NCBI GenBank assembly: GCA_944326585.1
Contig: CALVEN010000003.1
Location: forward strand, 124,001 to 188,000
Direction: 5' to 3'
Origin: Candidatus Gastranaerophilales bacterium
GTDB lineage: Bacteria; Cyanobacteriota; Vampirovibrionia; Gastranaerophilales; Gastranaerophilaceae
Length of the DNA stretch: 64,000 nt
Of the stretch, positions 52,922-64,000 are shown piece after piece. Each line of letters opens with the position of its first letter. The stretch's first letter is position 1. The notes beneath the pieces are model-generated. The model saw only the letters and a program-made list of their open reading frames with translations. It was not told the origin of the DNA and ran no database searches. The translations under genes and the position numbers were made by a program.

Positions 52922-54279
52922 TATACATTACATTCCTGTTTTTCTTCGTCCTCAATTGAAAAACATCCGCAGCCGTCCCTGAGAACTTTTTTATACCAGT
53001 AAAGAATTGCTCTTGCAACACGGTGCGAGCTGTGTCTTACAAGTCCTTCTCTGCTGTCCTCTATCAATTTTTTATGACATAAAGTAACACCGAGTCGTTT
53101 AAGATTGCTTCTGTCAAGTTTAACGGGGTATGAACCTGCCTGCTCATATTTTTCAGCCATATTAGAAGGAAGATAATCATTCACAAGAACCGCATCAACA
53201 ATTCTTCTGCTGTTGGCATGCTGCATCAATGCTTTAACATGATCAGATACCGAATAGCCGTCAGTTTCACCTGGCTGAGTCATAATATTACAAACATAAA
53301 TCTTTTTAGCCTTTGATTGAGCAATTTCTTGAGCAATTTCCTCTACTAACAAATTCGGAATAACGCTTGTATATAAACTTCCGGGGCCTAAAATTATTAA
53401 ATCAGCATCTTTAATTGCCGCAATAACATCCACTAAAGCTTTACAGTGTTTCGGATCCGTAAAAAGTCTTTTAATACGTCCGTGAGCTTCGGGGATATTG
53501 GATTCACCCTTTATAATTCTGCCGTCTTCCATTTCCGCAACAAGCTTCATATCATCAAGCGTAGCGGGCAAAACACGACCTCTGATTGATAAAACATTTG
53601 ACGATTCCTTAACCGCGCGAACCATATCGCCCGTGATAGAACATAATGCAGTCAGGAACAAATTGCCGAAACTGTGACCTTCCAGCCCTTCGCCTGTTTT
53701 AAATCTGTATTGGAAAAGCTTTGTAACCAAATCTTCATCATCCGCTAACGCTGCAATACAGTTTCTTATATCACCGGGGGGCAGAATTCCCATTTCTTCA
53801 CGAAGTCTGCCGGAACTTCCGCCGTCATCGCCGACAGTTACAACAGCAGTAATATTATTTGTTATATGTTTAATCCCTTTCAAAAGCATTGATAAACCTG
53901 TTCCGCCGCCTACCGCAACAATTTTCGGACCTCTGTTGAGCTTTCTTCTTCTGTATAAATGTTCCAATAAAGAATTGTCGCCTTTTGTATCGTCCAAATC
54001 CATTATTGAAAGATTAGTTTTCTGCCAGCCTTTGAAAAATATAGCCGCACCGAACATACAAATCGCAAACGCAAGCCATTCCGTTGAAACTGTATTAGCA
54101 ATCCTTCTTATAAATTCCATTGTATAAAATATCGGTTTTATATCAATTAAAATCAATATACCGAGAGTCATTAAAATCGTACCGAATAATATAAGCGCAA
54201 ACCATCTTTTGACCTGCAAGCCCGGAATTAACCACCCTGCATCTTTCGGTATTCTTACATTTGCTCTGAATCTGTTCAT
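52921..54279 (-). CDS. yvcK: Gluconeogenesis factor YvcK/CofD-like, with two N-terminal TM helices
   Basis: 452 residues. Two transmembrane helices at about 28-48 (FALILFGTILMTLGILILID) and 70-90 (WLAFAICMFGAAIFF) precede the YvcK domain, which opens with KIVAVGGGTGLSMLLKGIKH and carries VTVGDDGGSSGRLREEMGIL and PPGDIRNCIAALAD. YvcK binds UDP-GlcNAc and affects cell shape and carbon balance. The membrane-anchored version is typical of some lineages. It heads or sits in an operon with pxpA, panB, panC. Confidence 0.9.
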   Translation of the reverse strand: MNRFRANVRIPKDAGWLIPGLQVKRWFALILFGTILMTLGILILIDIKPIFYTMEFIRRIANTVSTEWLAFAICMFGAAIFFKGWQKTNLSIMDLDDTKGDNSLLEHLYRRRKLNRGPKIVAVGGGTGLSMLLKGIKHITNNITAVVTVGDDGGSSGRLREEMGILPPGDIRNCIAALADDEDLVTKLFQYRFKTGEGLEGHSFGNLFLTALCSITGDMVRAVKESSNVLSIRGRVLPATLDDMKLVAEMEDGRIIKGESNIPEAHGRIKRLFTDPKHCKALVDVIAAIKDADLIILGPGSLYTSVIPNLLVEEIAQEIAQSKAKKIYVCNIMTQPGETDGYSVSDHVKALMQHANSRRIVDAVLVNDYLPSNMAEKYEQAGSYPVKLDRSNLKRLGVTLCHKKLIEDSREGLVRHSSHRVARAILYWYKKVLRDGCGCFSIEDEEKQECNV

Positions 54280-54294
54280 TATAATTAACCTTCT

Positions 54295-55089
54295 TTACTC
54301 AACCCAGCCTGATGCACAAGCATTTTTGTAATTAACCGGAACCGGTGTTACAATTTCTCTTGCCTGTGTTATTAATTCAAGTGCGTTTGGTATTCTGTTT
54401 GTAAAATGTATTGTATCAGCCTGAACAATTGTTCTGCCACATTCATTGTTCATTACCTGAGAATTATTCAATAATTCTTTTAATCTGCCTATAGAAACAT
54501 TTGTGTTTTCAATATCGTTTGCGGAAAAATCAACTGTGCCGTCAACATTATAAGATTTTTCCAGCGAAATTTCATGTGCAACCGGAATGTTAACGTACTC
54601 TCCGACTTTTGCGGTAACATCACCCGATGCACCGTAATATATAAGCCATTCGGAACATTTTTTAATTGCTTTTGCAACGGCACAAGCAAACCCGAAATCT
54701 TCCGCAGCCATTTTGTACATTGCTCCATGAGGTCTTACATGTTCAATTTCCAGACCGTAAGATTTTGCAAATGACATTAAAGCTCCTACCTGATAAACGA
54801 CAAGCGCCTCAACTTCATCATCGGAAAGTTGCATCGGTCTGTAACCAAACCCCTGAATATCGTCAAAACCTATATGAGCACCCACTACAACATTTTTTTC
54901 TTTAGCACGCAACAAGGCTTCTTTTATACTCATCGGATCACCCGCATGAAATCCGCAAGAGATATTCACGGAGCTTACGTAATCCAGCAATTGATATTCG
55001 GAACAATTTTTATAAACGCCGAAGCTCTGCGCCAGATCGCAATTAAAATCTATATTTTTTATCTGTTTTTTTTCAAGTGTTTCCTGCAT
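54295..55089 (-). CDS. pxpA: 5-oxoprolinase subunit A family protein (LamB/YcsF)
   Basis: 264 residues from ATG 55089 (AGAGGAAA before it). DFNCDLAQSFGVY, VNISCGFHAGDPMSIKEALL, VGAHIGFDDIQGFGYRPMQL and VRPHGAMY are family blocks; the usual N-C-D-x-G-E is NCDLAQ. PxpA works with PxpB and PxpC to open 5-oxoproline; neither partner is nearby. It starts an operon-like row with yvcK 15 nt downstream. Confidence 0.88.
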   Translation of the reverse strand: MQETLEKKQIKNIDFNCDLAQSFGVYKNCSEYQLLDYVSSVNISCGFHAGDPMSIKEALLRAKEKNVVVGAHIGFDDIQGFGYRPMQLSDDEVEALVVYQVGALMSFAKSYGLEIEHVRPHGAMYKMAAEDFGFACAVAKAIKKCSEWLIYYGASGDVTAKVGEYVNIPVAHEISLEKSYNVDGTVDFSANDIENTNVSIGRLKELLNNSQVMNNECGRTIVQADTIHFTNRIPNALELITQAREIVTPVPVNYKNACASGWVE

Positions 55090-55286
55090 AATAATTTCCT
55101 CTTTGAAATAATTATACAACATAAACACCGCAAAATCATATCTTTATAAAATATTAATTTACAATGTCTGAAGTTTCACGTACAAAATACAGAGGTATAG
55201 ATTTTCTTCACTTTTAATAAATATTTGCCTTGAAAAAATATATAAGTATAATATAAATATAACGAATCGGAGAGATTAGCGGATAT

Positions 55287-55955
55287 ATGAAAAAATTACT
55301 TACTGCAATATTAATAATAGGAATAGGCATGACGCCCGTATTTTCAAAAGAAGAAGACGACGTTGTGCCGGTAAATTTTCCCAAAAAATACACACGCGAA
55401 TATATTGAACAAATCAAACCCCAGTACAAATCAGTCGGCAAAGACGAAATTTTTTACGTTGCGCTTGATATGCTCAAAAACACAACAGGCGACTTTTCCA
55501 GAAAAGCAATTCTGGGGAACAATTTGACCGAACGCCCCGTGAAAATCGAATTCAGAGATCTGGGTTCAATAAACAAAGACTATGCCTCTTTTGACGCACT
55601 GGGCTGGAAAAAAGGCAAGCGCCTTTATATTTTCATCAACCCGCGCCACAAAGACGCACCTCCGGGAGCTTTAGCCGCACTTTTATCGCATGAAGCTTTG
55701 CATCAGGATGAATACAACTCGCTTGCCGAAGAAACTTATGCCTGGACAATGGAAGCCTCCGTCTGGTGCGAAATTTTAAAAGAATTTCCGGAAAGCGGCG
55801 ACGATAACCTTCATCCGCTCGTTGACAGAGAAAATACCCTCAAACAACTCTTTGAAAAAGGCAATTACACAAATAAATACATTAAAAAAACAGTAGTTCA
55901 AAACGAAGGCTACAAAAATCTTCCGTCAACATCGCCGGGGTTTGAAGATTTATAA
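55287..55955 (+). CDS. Exported HExxH metalloprotease-like protein
   Basis: 222 residues. Signal peptide MKKLLTAILIIGIGMTPVFS, then an acidic segment and VNFPKKYTREYIEQIKPQYK. Near residue 135 the motif LLSHEALHQDEYNSLAEETY has HExxH with a further Glu about ten residues on, as in gluzincin-like zinc proteases. GWKKGKRLYIFINPRHKDAP precedes it. No family recognised. Ribosome binding site CGGAGAG spaced about 9 nt. Confidence 0.7.
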   Translation: MKKLLTAILIIGIGMTPVFSKEEDDVVPVNFPKKYTREYIEQIKPQYKSVGKDEIFYVALDMLKNTTGDFSRKAILGNNLTERPVKIEFRDLGSINKDYASFDALGWKKGKRLYIFINPRHKDAPPGALAALLSHEALHQDEYNSLAEETYAWTMEASVWCEILKEFPESGDDNLHPLVDRENTLKQLFEKGNYTNKYIKKTVVQNEGYKNLPSTSPGFEDL

Positions 55956-56020
55956 AATAATTAATCGGGTTACTTAAAAAGTATATTGATTATAAAAATC
56001 CCTTGATGTTAAATATTCGT

Positions 56021-57262
56021 ATGAAGAAAAAACAGTTATTTTTATTTTTAATAATTGTAGTTGCGTTATTTGCGCTCAACGGACTGTTTTTGAGGGTGCA
56101 TAACCCCATGTTCGGCGACAACTCAGAAGAAATGATTAACCATGAAAAAGTTTCTTCACAAAAACTTTTTGATAACACCTGGGAAACTATTCGGGAGAAT
56201 TATTATGACGCGACAATGAACCATCAGGTCTGGAACCGCTGGAAAACACATTATCACGGCAAAATCAAAACCGATGAAGATGCAAAAGTCGCAATCCAGA
56301 CAATGCTGGAAAGCCTTGATGATCCGTATTCACGCTATATGAGCAAAACCGAATACGCGGATCAAAACACGTCCATCAATTCAAAAATTACCGGAATAGG
56401 CGTAAATATAGCAACAACTTCAGGAAAAGTCCAGATAATAAGCGTTATGGAAGGTACGCCTGCCCAATTTGCGAATCTTCAAAACGGTGACATAATTACC
56501 TCAATTGACGGCAAAGACGTAAACGGGCTTCCGCTATCAGATGTTGCAAATATGGTCAGAGGCCCTGAAAACACCTTTGTTGAGCTGTCAATATTGAGAG
56601 GCAAAGACAAATTCACCAAAAAAGTCATACGAAAAGAAATTAAAATAAAAACCGTCAGAAGCTCAGTTGACAAAAACATCGGCTACATCCAAATTATGAC
56701 GTTCATCGGCTCAACCACCCCGAACGAATTTTTGGAAGCGCTTGAAAAAACAAAGAAATCAGACGGTTTGATTTTGGATTTACGCGGCAATACAGGCGGT
56801 TTGCTGCCAAACGCAATATTCATCGCGAATCTTTTTATTCCGGAGGGAAATATCGTAAGTATTGTCGGCAGAAACGGTTTCAGATATGATATTTACGCAC
56901 AGGATACGGAATTCAACGTAAATAAGCCCATGATAGTTCTTGTTGACGGAGCAAGCGCAAGCGCAAGCGAAATTCTGTCAGGTGCGCTGAAAGATTACAA
57001 AAAAGCAAAACTTTTAGGCTCCCAAACCTACGGCAAAGGCATGGTGCAAAAGATTATTCCGCTGCCGAATGAAACCGGTCTGAACCTCACAATTGCAAAA
57101 TACCTGACTCCCAACGGCACGGATATCAATAAAAAGGGTATAACACCCGACATTGAAGTCAATTTCACGATGGAGGATGTAAAAAAACAAAACGACGTTC
57201 AGCTTACGACCGCCAAATCTATTCTTAACGAAATGATAGGTCAAAAACTTGCCGGAAAATAA
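56021..57262 (+). CDS. ctpA: C-terminal processing peptidase (S41) CtpA-like
   Basis: 413 residues from ATG 56021; longer starts at 56003 or 56006 also lack a ribosome binding site. Signal anchor MKKKQLFLFLIIVVALFALN, then the helical S41 N-terminal part, a PDZ domain (about 105-180, IGVNIATTSGKVQIISVMEG, NGDIITSIDGKDVNGL) and the S41 core with LRGNTGGLL, the catalytic Ser in SASASEILSGALKD and Lys in LGSQTYGKGMVQ. It cleaves proteins at their C-termini in the periplasm. Confidence 0.92.
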   Translation: MKKKQLFLFLIIVVALFALNGLFLRVHNPMFGDNSEEMINHEKVSSQKLFDNTWETIRENYYDATMNHQVWNRWKTHYHGKIKTDEDAKVAIQTMLESLDDPYSRYMSKTEYADQNTSINSKITGIGVNIATTSGKVQIISVMEGTPAQFANLQNGDIITSIDGKDVNGLPLSDVANMVRGPENTFVELSILRGKDKFTKKVIRKEIKIKTVRSSVDKNIGYIQIMTFIGSTTPNEFLEALEKTKKSDGLILDLRGNTGGLLPNAIFIANLFIPEGNIVSIVGRNGFRYDIYAQDTEFNVNKPMIVLVDGASASASEILSGALKDYKKAKLLGSQTYGKGMVQKIIPLPNETGLNLTIAKYLTPNGTDINKKGITPDIEVNFTMEDVKKQNDVQLTTAKSILNEMIGQKLAGK

Positions 57263-57309
57263 CGTCATAAACCCTCTTTCTAAAGGATGAGAGAAAGTAT
57301 TTTTGTCAT

Positions 57310-59998
<2,689 letters not shown>

Positions 59999-60024
59999 TA
60001 AAGGGCTTTAATGCCCTTTATTTT
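59999..60024 (+). terminator. Terminator of gyrB
   Basis: AAAGGGC TTTAAT GCCCTTT followed by ATTTT. Confidence 0.85.
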
Positions 60025-60039
60025 ATAAAAGGAGAGATT

Positions 60040-60699
60040 ATGAAAAGAGAATTTATTTTTTTGGGGCCGCCGGCGTGCGGAAAAGGAACACAGACAAACA
60101 CTTTGTCAGAATATTTAAAACTACCGCATGTTGACACAGGCTCACTTTTGAGAGCTGAGATTAAAAACGAAACCGAAGCCGGCAAAGAGGCAAAATCATA
60201 TATTGATAAAGGTCAGCTTGTTCCGGTGGAACTTGTTACACGAATTATTAAAAACAGATTATCACAGGATGACTGCAAAAACGGCTATATTCTGGATGGT
60301 TTTCCGAGAAGCACCGAGCAGGCCGAACAGCTTACAAAAATGAACGAAGAAATTGATAAAGGTATTGAAACCAGATTTTCTGCAATATATTTTGACATAG
60401 ACACAAACCTGCTTGTCGAAAGGATTGTAAATCGTCGTTCATGCCCTGTTTGCGGAGAGATTTATAATCTCCTGTCAAAACCGCCGAAAGTTGAAGGTCA
60501 TTGCGACAAAGACGGTGCTGAACTCACTCAGAGAAAAGATGACACAAGAGAGGTTGCTCAATCAAGATTTGACACCTACAACAAAGAAACAGCACCTCTG
60601 GTTGAATACTATACAAAAAAAGGTGTTTTGAAATCAATTGATGCAAACGGAACAATTGAAGAAGTTTGGGAAAGGTTATTAAAAGTTATCAATGATTAA
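60040..60699 (+). CDS. adk: Adenylate kinase
   Basis: 219 residues, a long form with zinc-type LID. P-loop GPPACGKGTQTNTL, GYILDGFPRSTEQAEQ, and a LID with CPVCGEIYNLLSK and HCDKDGAEL (C-x2-C ... C-x2-D). AMP + ATP to 2 ADP. Ribosome binding site AAGGAGAG. Ends 8 nt inside the start of map, so coupled. Confidence 0.96.
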   Translation: MKREFIFLGPPACGKGTQTNTLSEYLKLPHVDTGSLLRAEIKNETEAGKEAKSYIDKGQLVPVELVTRIIKNRLSQDDCKNGYILDGFPRSTEQAEQLTKMNEEIDKGIETRFSAIYFDIDTNLLVERIVNRRSCPVCGEIYNLLSKPPKVEGHCDKDGAELTQRKDDTREVAQSRFDTYNKETAPLVEYYTKKGVLKSIDANGTIEEVWERLLKVIND

Positions 60700-61447
60700 C
60701 AGAAAATCAAAAGAAGAAACAAAAAGGATGCGCCATGCCGGTCACATTGTTGCGCTGGTGCATCAAAAAATGCGTGAAGTAATAGAACCGGGGATTTCCA
60801 CAAAAGAATTGGACGCGATTGCCGAAAAAATAATCAAAGAAAACCGTGCGATTCCGACATTTTTGGGATATAACGGATTTCCGGCATCAATCTGCGCCTC
60901 AATTAACGAAGAAGTCGTACACGGAATTCCGTCAGAAAAAAGGATTTTAAAAGAAGGCGATATCATAAGCATTGATGTCGGCGCAACCTATGGCGGGCTT
61001 GTCGGGGACGGCGCCTGGACATATCCGGTCGGAAAAATTTCCGCTGATGTTCAAAGACTGCTTGCAACAACAGAGGAATCTCTTTTTGCAGGAATTGAAC
61101 AGATGAGAGAAGGCAATGTGCTTGATGATGTTTCAGCTGCGATTGAACGTGTTGCAAACCGTGAAAAATTCGGAATTGTACGACAATACGGCGGTCACGG
61201 TGTCGGACACAGCATGCATGAAGATCCTTTTTTGTTCAACTACAGCGTAGGCGACAAAACTCATTTGAAAACCGGTATGGCAATTGCAATTGAGCCGATG
61301 CTTAATCTCGGCTGCGATGAGGTTACGGTAAACGAGCTTGACGGCTGGACTGTAAGTACGGCTGACAAAAAACCTTCAGCGCACTTTGAACACTCTGTTA
61401 TGGTAACAGAAGACGGCCCGTTGATTTTAACACAATTAATGCCGTAG
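60692..61447 (+). CDS. map: Methionine aminopeptidase, type I
   Basis: 251 residues. Removes the initiator Met. Family blocks ETKRMRHAGHIVALVHQKMR, ISIDVGATYGGLVGDGAWTY (Asp ligands), GGHGVGHSMHEDPFLFN (His), AIEPMLNLG (Glu) and the C-terminal SAHFEHSVMVTEDG. The adk-map gene pair is common in bacteria; here secY is absent. An AGGAG follows before the next gene. Confidence 0.96.
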   Translation: MINRKSKEETKRMRHAGHIVALVHQKMREVIEPGISTKELDAIAEKIIKENRAIPTFLGYNGFPASICASINEEVVHGIPSEKRILKEGDIISIDVGATYGGLVGDGAWTYPVGKISADVQRLLATTEESLFAGIEQMREGNVLDDVSAAIERVANREKFGIVRQYGGHGVGHSMHEDPFLFNYSVGDKTHLKTGMAIAIEPMLNLGCDEVTVNELDGWTVSTADKKPSAHFEHSVMVTEDGPLILTQLMP

Positions 61448-61455
61448 GAGAAAAA

Positions 61456-62076
61456 ATGAATTACTATATAGGCTTATCCTTGTCTTCCGGATCGACTGTT
61501 GATTCAGGATTGGCAATTATAGATGAATTTGGCAAATTAATTCTCGTAGATAAATACTACAAGATGAACGATATTATATTCTTTTTTGAGAATTATTCAT
61601 CTTTAAAGCAATCCAAAATCTGCGTTTCAATGCCGTGGGACAGAACAATGCTTGAAGGCAAATGGCGGGTTTTGTCAAAACCATATCAACTTGTTGCAAC
61701 AAACCCTCACATGCCGAATCAGGACAACTGGACTCAACGATACGCAACCCGCGGGTCTGATTTTTTCAGAGAACTCAATGAAAAAGGAATCCCCGTTCAC
61801 CGTTTTGAATTGTATTTGACGCGGCAAAGCATGCATTTGAATTCATGCTACAAAGAGCGTTCTCCGGCTGACTGCAAATTTCTGCAGCAGGCTTTGAAAT
61901 ACGAATGGGGCTTTGAAGATTTGCCGAATAACATGATGCCGATGTCGCAATTAGAGGCGATTGTAGGAGCAATTTTAGCGAAAGAAGCGGCAAAAAATCC
62001 GGATAACATCAAAAAAATCGCGGAATTCAAAGGACTTGACGTAATTGATGTTATAAAAGTTCTTCAAAGAGTTTAA
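61456..62076 (+). CDS. Hypothetical RNase H-like fold protein
   Basis: 206 residues. It begins NYYIGLSLSSGSTVDSGLAI, a strand-loop-strand like RNase H/YqgF folds, followed by KICVSMPWDRTML and late SQLEAIVGAILAKEAAKNPD, a layout seen in DUF429-like putative nucleases. The match is structural impression only. AGGAGAAAA before the ATG, 8 nt after map. Its end overlaps tmk by 26 nt in convergent orientation, an unusual depth of overlap. Confidence 0.65.
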   Translation: MNYYIGLSLSSGSTVDSGLAIIDEFGKLILVDKYYKMNDIIFFFENYSSLKQSKICVSMPWDRTMLEGKWRVLSKPYQLVATNPHMPNQDNWTQRYATRGSDFFRELNEKGIPVHRFELYLTRQSMHLNSCYKERSPADCKFLQQALKYEWGFEDLPNNMMPMSQLEAIVGAILAKEAAKNPDNIKKIAEFKGLDVIDVIKVLQRV

Positions 62077-62662
62077 CGACTTCCGTGTGAATTTCATCAA
62101 CTGATTTTGACGCATCAAGAACCTTGACCCTTTGAGGTTCCTGTTTTGCTATTTCAAGATACCCTTCCCGTACACGATTGAAAAACTCCATGCCGGCGGA
62201 TTCCATTCTGTCCTTAACTTGACCCACACGGCTCATTGAGGTTTCCACATCTATATCAAACACAAAAGTCAAATCAGGGTGTCTGCCGTTCACGGCAAGT
62301 TCATTGAGCATTTTTATTCTTTCAACCGGCAATCCTCTGCCATACCCCTGATAAGCAACGGAGCTGTCCGTATGCCTGTCGCAAAGTACAATTTTTCCGG
62401 CACAAACCGCAGGGTTCACAATCATATCAATATGCTGCGCTCTATCTGCCAGAAACAAAAACGACTCACATCTGTCTGACACATCCCCCTCGTAATTCAA
62501 AAGAATTTCCCTGATTTTTTCGCCCAGACCCTTAGCTCCGGGTTCGCGCGTAATCACAACTTCATAACCTTTTTCAGTTAAATATTCTGCCAAAAGCTTC
62601 AGCTGTGTTGTCTTTCCGCAGCCGTCCGCGCCCTCAAATGTTATAAATAATCCTCGTTCCAT
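62051..62662 (-). CDS. tmk: Thymidylate kinase
   Basis: 203 residues. Phosphorylates dTMP. P-loop TFEGADGCGKTTQLKLLAEY, TREPGAKGLGEKIREIL, VLCDRHTDSSVAYQGYGRGL (DRx motif) and the LID near FFNRVREGYLEI. The C-terminal 26 nt lie under the end of the convergent 206-residue gene. Confidence 0.95.
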   Translation of the reverse strand: MERGLFITFEGADGCGKTTQLKLLAEYLTEKGYEVVITREPGAKGLGEKIREILLNYEGDVSDRCESFLFLADRAQHIDMIVNPAVCAGKIVLCDRHTDSSVAYQGYGRGLPVERIKMLNELAVNGRHPDLTFVFDIDVETSMSRVGQVKDRMESAGMEFFNRVREGYLEIAKQEPQRVKVLDASKSVDEIHTEVVKLFEELL

Positions 62663-62705
62663 ACACTTAATTATACAACAATTATATTATAAAATGATAA
62701 ATTAT

Positions 62706-62734
62706 TTGACAAAAATTTAAAATTACGGAATAAT
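62706..62734 (+). promoter_or_regulatory. Promoter of prepilin E
   Basis: TTGACA at 62706-62711, 17-nt spacer, AATAAT at 62729-62734, near-identical in layout to the prepilin B promoter. A strong AGGAGG follows at 62750-62755. Confidence 0.6.
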
Positions 62735-62762
62735 AATTATATAAAAAATAGGAGGTCTAAAA

Positions 62763-63550
62763 ATGAACTATAATAAGGCTTTAAGAGTTCTCCCCCCCCA
62801 GCAAACCCACGTATAGCAAGGGTTTTCGACTTTGAGGCTTTCACACTTGCAGAAGTTTTAATAACTCTGGGGATTATCGGCGTTGTTGCAGCCATGACTA
62901 TTCCGACCTTAATTGCAAATTATCAGAAAAAAGTTTTGATTACGCAGAATAAACAAGCATATTCATTAATTATTAATGCACTGAATAAAATAAAATCGGA
63001 TTCGCCGTCATATTCATACATTTCATCGGAAATTTTTTCACCGGAAACCACACCGGATGAAGCCCTTGTGCGGCTTTCAAAATATTTTAAAACGACCGGA
63101 ATGCGGGTAGAAACTTATGCAATAAAAAAAATGAAACCCGGTGAAAACCATTATGACCCGAATAAATATGATGACGGTGAGCCTTTTCCCGTACGAAATT
63201 TTCAGACATCAAACGGCATGGTTGTAGGACTGAGTAAATTTCAATATGCCGGCTGTATGAGACAAGGTGAAGTCTATACGTATAATCCCGACGGAACAAT
63301 CGCAAGAGATGAACAGGGAAATCCTATTACAAAACCTTCTCAAAGTGAAACCTGCGCAGATATAGTAATAGATGTGAATGGACCAAAAGGACCTAATCAA
63401 TTCGGCAAAGATGCTTTCAGGTTTCAGGTATTAAAATATAAATATAATTTGCTCAGCACCGGCGGCATGGGGAATATAGATTATATTATAAAACACAACG
63501 ACTTTGATCCGAATATAGTCGACTATGAACTCGGTGGAGAAAAGAAATAA
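62763..63550 (+). CDS. Type IV-like prepilin E; frame broken at a C8 tract
   Basis: ATG 62763 with AGGAGG upstream. It reads MNYNKALRVL then eight C (62792-62799), then a TAG after QQTHV. With nine C it gives LPPPANPRIARVFDFEA|FTLAEVLITLGIIG, a 26-residue leader. The pilin body is intact: hydrophobic helix (VVAAMTIPTLIANYQKKVLI), then KQAYSLIINALNKI and a soluble domain with Cys residues, ending ILKHNDFDP-type sequence. No sequence of the A/C/D leader module is present: here the tract is C on the coding strand. Confidence 0.8.
62792..62799. repeat. Poly-C8 tract in prepilin E leader
   Basis: Eight C, preceded by TTCT; nine would restore the frame. The G/C tracts of this length occur only in the prepilin leaders in this window. 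Confidence 0.85.
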
Positions 63551-63551
63551 C

Positions 63552-63586
63552 AAAAAAAGCACTTCCATAAAGGAAGTGCTTTTTTA
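63552..63586. terminator. Bidirectional terminator of prepilin E and rplA
   Basis: GCACTTCC (63559-63566) pairs with GGAAGTGC (63572-63579), flanked by A-run and T-run. Confidence 0.9.
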
Positions 63587-63601
63587 TTTATCAACTCATC
63601 A

Positions 63602-64000
63602 TTAAGCAATAAGTTCTTTAACTTCAGCCGCAAAGTTCTTAGGATCGATTTTAATACCGGGTCCCATTGTGGTAGACAAGTAAACTGATTTTACATAAGT
63701 ACCTTTTGCGGATGAGGGTTTTGCTCTCAATATTGCATCAGCTAAAGTTGCATAGTTTTTAATCAAATCTTCTTCTTTGAATTGGATTTTGCCGATAGGG
63801 CAGTGAATCATACCCTGTTTGTCGGCTCTGTATTCAACTTTACCTGCTTTAGCGTCTTTTACGGCACCTGCAATATCCATTGTAACAGTACCTGTTTTCG
63901 GGTTCGGCATCAAGCCTTTAGGACCCAAAACACGGCCTAATTTACCGAGCATGCCCATACAGTCAGGTGTTGCAATAAGTGTATCAAAGTCAAACCAGCC
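63602..64000 (-). CDS. rplA: 50S ribosomal protein L1, C-terminal part (runs off the window)
   Basis: The frame enters from the right edge as [20 protein letters not shown], then [20 protein letters not shown], and ends [16 protein letters not shown]. This is L1, which binds 23S rRNA at the L1 stalk and can repress its own mRNA. Only the last 132 residues are in the window. An internal Met at 63958 is not the true start. Confidence 0.95.
   Translation of the reverse strand, partial: GWFDFDTLIATPDCMGMLGKLGRVLGPKGLMPNPKTGTVTMDIAGAVKDAKAGKVEYRADKQGMIHCPIGKIQFKEEDLIKNYATLADAILRAKPSSAKGTYVKSVYLSTTMGPGIKIDPKNFAAEVKELIA

Overview
The window reads as AT-rich chromosomal DNA of a double-membraned, probably gut-associated bacterium. 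My best guess is Gastranaerophilales (Candidatus Melainabacteria / Vampirovibrionia). The reasons are the five prepilin-like genes carrying the segment FTLAEVLITLxIIGxVAAMT, several lineage-looking proteins with N-terminal motifs such as MGMAASQARYLGLTARK, a secreted haemagglutinin-type adhesin (so an outer membrane), and a partial flagellar export/rotor locus. This assignment is inference from remembered family patterns, not a search. I see no rRNA, tRNA, CRISPR array, prophage or intact transposase.

Layout. 0-4.3 kb: lineage-specific small proteins, a YhcC-type radical SAM enzyme, cytidine deaminase. 4.5-9.8 kb: gltX, two related tiny acidic proteins, rsmH with an FtsL-like gene, a GAF plus degenerate HD-GYP protein, a Cys-rich protein. 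10-11.1 kb: a regulator built of four GntR-type winged helices. 11.1-20.1 kb: translation block prfA, ylxR-infB, rbfA-truB, followed by DUF2993, GerMN and HicB-like genes, with two prepilin genes placed into or beside it. 20.2-26.2 kb: yidD-flhA-fliH-(fliG position)-fliF-fliE. 26.3-28.8 kb: prepilin, dCMP deaminase, stand-alone AICAR transformylase domain. 28.9-32.5 kb: coiled-coil and Gly/Ser-rich proteins of unknown role. 32.7-38.7 kb: S1-domain protein, valS, a repeat-bounded non-coding element, fabI. 38.9-44.2 kb: a translocator-like coiled-coil protein and a large SD-repeat adhesin ending in a PilZ domain. 44.4-48.3 kb: flippase, rimO, prepilin. 48.4-57.3 kb: envelope proteins, FtsB-like, TPR, panC-panB-yvcK-pxpA, a HExxH protein, a CtpA-type protease. 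57.5-64 kb: gyrB, adk, map, an RNase H-like protein, tmk, prepilin, and the end of rplA.

The most notable signal is shared by the five dispersed prepilin genes. Each has a homopolymeric G or C tract (7-9 nt) between its start codon and the prepilin cleavage site. In four of the five, the tract is exactly one base short of putting the ribosome-binding-site-supported ATG in frame with the pilin; in the fifth (7 C) it is in frame. Promoters, ribosome binding sites and the pilin bodies all look intact. This looks like a multi-locus phase-variable (or slippage-controlled) pilin repertoire, with an assembly error as the main rival. The leaders also carry translated intergenic repeats, which the prepilin peptidase would remove.

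The second notable object is the 1172-residue secreted adhesin. It has a two-partner-secretion haemagglutinin domain, about 325 residues of Ser-Asp repeat, and a C-terminal PilZ domain that keeps the RxxxR and DxSxxG motifs, a normally cytosolic c-di-GMP-binding module.
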